Of a stretch of 64,000 bases of DNA, positions 63,353 through 64,000 are shown piece after piece. The number at the start of each line of letters is the position of its first letter. The first letter of the stretch is position 1. The DNA is taken from the NCBI RefSeq assembly GCF_900156605.1, contig NZ_FTOA01000005.1:186001-250000 (forward strand). Direction: 5' to 3'. A program made the translations under genes and the position numbers. A model generated the notes under the pieces. The model saw only the letters and a list, made by a program, of their open reading frames with translations, ran no database searches and had not been told where the DNA came from. This DNA is from Insolitispirillum peregrinum (GTDB taxonomy: Bacteria; Pseudomonadota; Alphaproteobacteria; Rhodospirillales; Rhodospirillaceae).

Positions 63353-64000
63353 ATGGCACCTGTAACCCCTGGGCATCTGGCCGATGCCATCCGCGTGCTG
63401 GCCATTGATGCCATCGAACGCGCAACCGAAGGCCATCAGGGCGTCCCGCTGGGGATGGCCGAAATTGCCACCGCCCTCTATACCCGCCACCTGCGGTTCA
63501 ATCCGCAAGACCCGCTGTGGCCGGATCGTGACCGCGTGGTGCTGTCGAACGGCCACGGGTCGATGCTGCTGTACGCCTTGCTGCATCTGACTGGTTATCA
63601 GAAAATCGACCTGGAGCAGGTCAAGAGCTTCCGCGAACTGGGCTCGCACTGTGCCGGGCACCCGGAATACGACCCGGCGGCGGGGATCGAAGTCACCACC
63701 GGCCCGCTGGGGCAGGGGATTGCCAATGCGGTGGGGATGGCAGTGGCCGAAGCCCACCTGCGCGCCCGTTTCGGTGAAGGAGTGGTCAATCACCGCACCT
63801 ATGCCTTTGTCGGTGACGGCTGTTTGCAGGAAGGCATTGGTCAGGAAGCGATTCAGCTTGCCGGGCATCTGGGGCTGGGCAAGCTGACCTTCTTCTGGGA
63901 CGACAACCAGATCACCGACGACGGATCAACCGAGCTGTCGATCAGTGAAAATGTCGCGGACCGCTTCCGGGTGGCCGGTTGGCAGGTAATCGAGGTCGAT
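63353..64000 (+). CDS. Conventional transketolase, 3' end outside window
   Basis: The first 216 residues from the ATG at 63353; the gene continues past the window. ThDP-binding half of a full-length transketolase: [30 protein letters not shown]-like start (here [27 protein letters not shown] in part), [42 protein letters not shown] and [13 protein letters not shown]. The 'GVPLG' replaces the usual 'GAPMG'. It is distinct from the split transketolase at 57.6-59.4 kb, so the locus has two. Likely acts in the pentose-phosphate part of the same catabolic pathway. Confidence 0.93.
   Translation, partial: [216 protein letters not shown]

Noticed and set aside
61877-63868. A 663-codon minus-strand frame opposite the TRAP and transketolase genes
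   Set aside because: It is rich in His, Gln, Gly and Arg, typical of antisense in high-GC DNA, and opposes DctM, a clear membrane protein.

Overview
The window is a high-GC alphaproteobacterial chromosome segment. The evidence is a ctrA/cckA pair beside flagellar genes, an alphaproteobacterial LexA box (GTTC-N7-GTTC) upstream of recA, a full CtrA box (TTAA-N7-TTAAC) between fliI and ctrA, and small GAGC-ended palindromes like those of other Alphaproteobacteria. The flagellar and regulator set suggests a motile spirillum-like member of the Rhodospirillales or Azospirillales. That placement is an inference; I cannot name a species. No tRNA, rRNA, phage structural gene or transposase was recognised.

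Layout. 1-22.8 kb is core cell-cycle, motility and signalling DNA. It holds a 5'-truncated unknown gene, recA, cckA, and a minus-strand flagellar export cluster (fhlB-like, unknown, fliO, fliP, fliQ, fliR, flhB). Then come alkB and a plus-strand flgB-flgC-fliE operon. A lower-GC insert with a small unknown gene and a sulfotransferase follows, then a flavodoxin, a large L,D-transpeptidase and a signalling block (hybrid kinase with HPt, REC-EAL phosphodiesterase, single receiver). 23.0-26.1 kb is a MoxR/RavA ATPase and ViaA-like VWA pair. 26.1-29.0 kb is fliI-fliJ and divergent ctrA. 29.1-31.9 kb holds an MmyB-type HTH regulator and an NMT1/THI5-PAS-GGDEF fusion.

32.7-43.4 kb is a polyamine regulon: ABC importer (potA, potD, potB, potC), cupin-HTH regulator (PuuR-like), succinate-semialdehyde dehydrogenase, GABA aminotransferase and a second class III aminotransferase. 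Together these would import putrescine or spermidine and convert it through GABA to succinate. PuuR-like operators lie between the regulator and gabD. 43.8-50.2 kb is a TonB system: CxxCxxCC protein, TonB-dependent receptor, TonB, ExbB, two tandem ExbD proteins and a PepSY membrane protein, tightly packed. A LysR gene and a secreted unknown follow. 52.0-52.6 kb is a CRISPR array with type I-C-like repeats and no cas genes in the window.

53.9-56.1 kb is the glutathione-dependent formaldehyde pathway (adhC/frmA and fghA). 56.4-64.0 kb is a LysR-controlled catabolic locus: two-gene transketolase, SDR dehydrogenase, TRAP transporter (DctP, DctQ, DctM) and the start of a second, conventional transketolase. 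Its substrate cannot be read from the sequence, and it is the best candidate here for an undescribed pathway.

Running through everything are families of small dispersed repeats. A long multi-hairpin family (A, six copies) and short GAGC...GCTC palindromes (B-E) are often flanked by TA. Five genes end in a TAG stop codon made of the flanking TA plus the first G of such an element. One 90-bp element is inserted inside a family A copy with a clear TA duplication, which shows that the elements moved.
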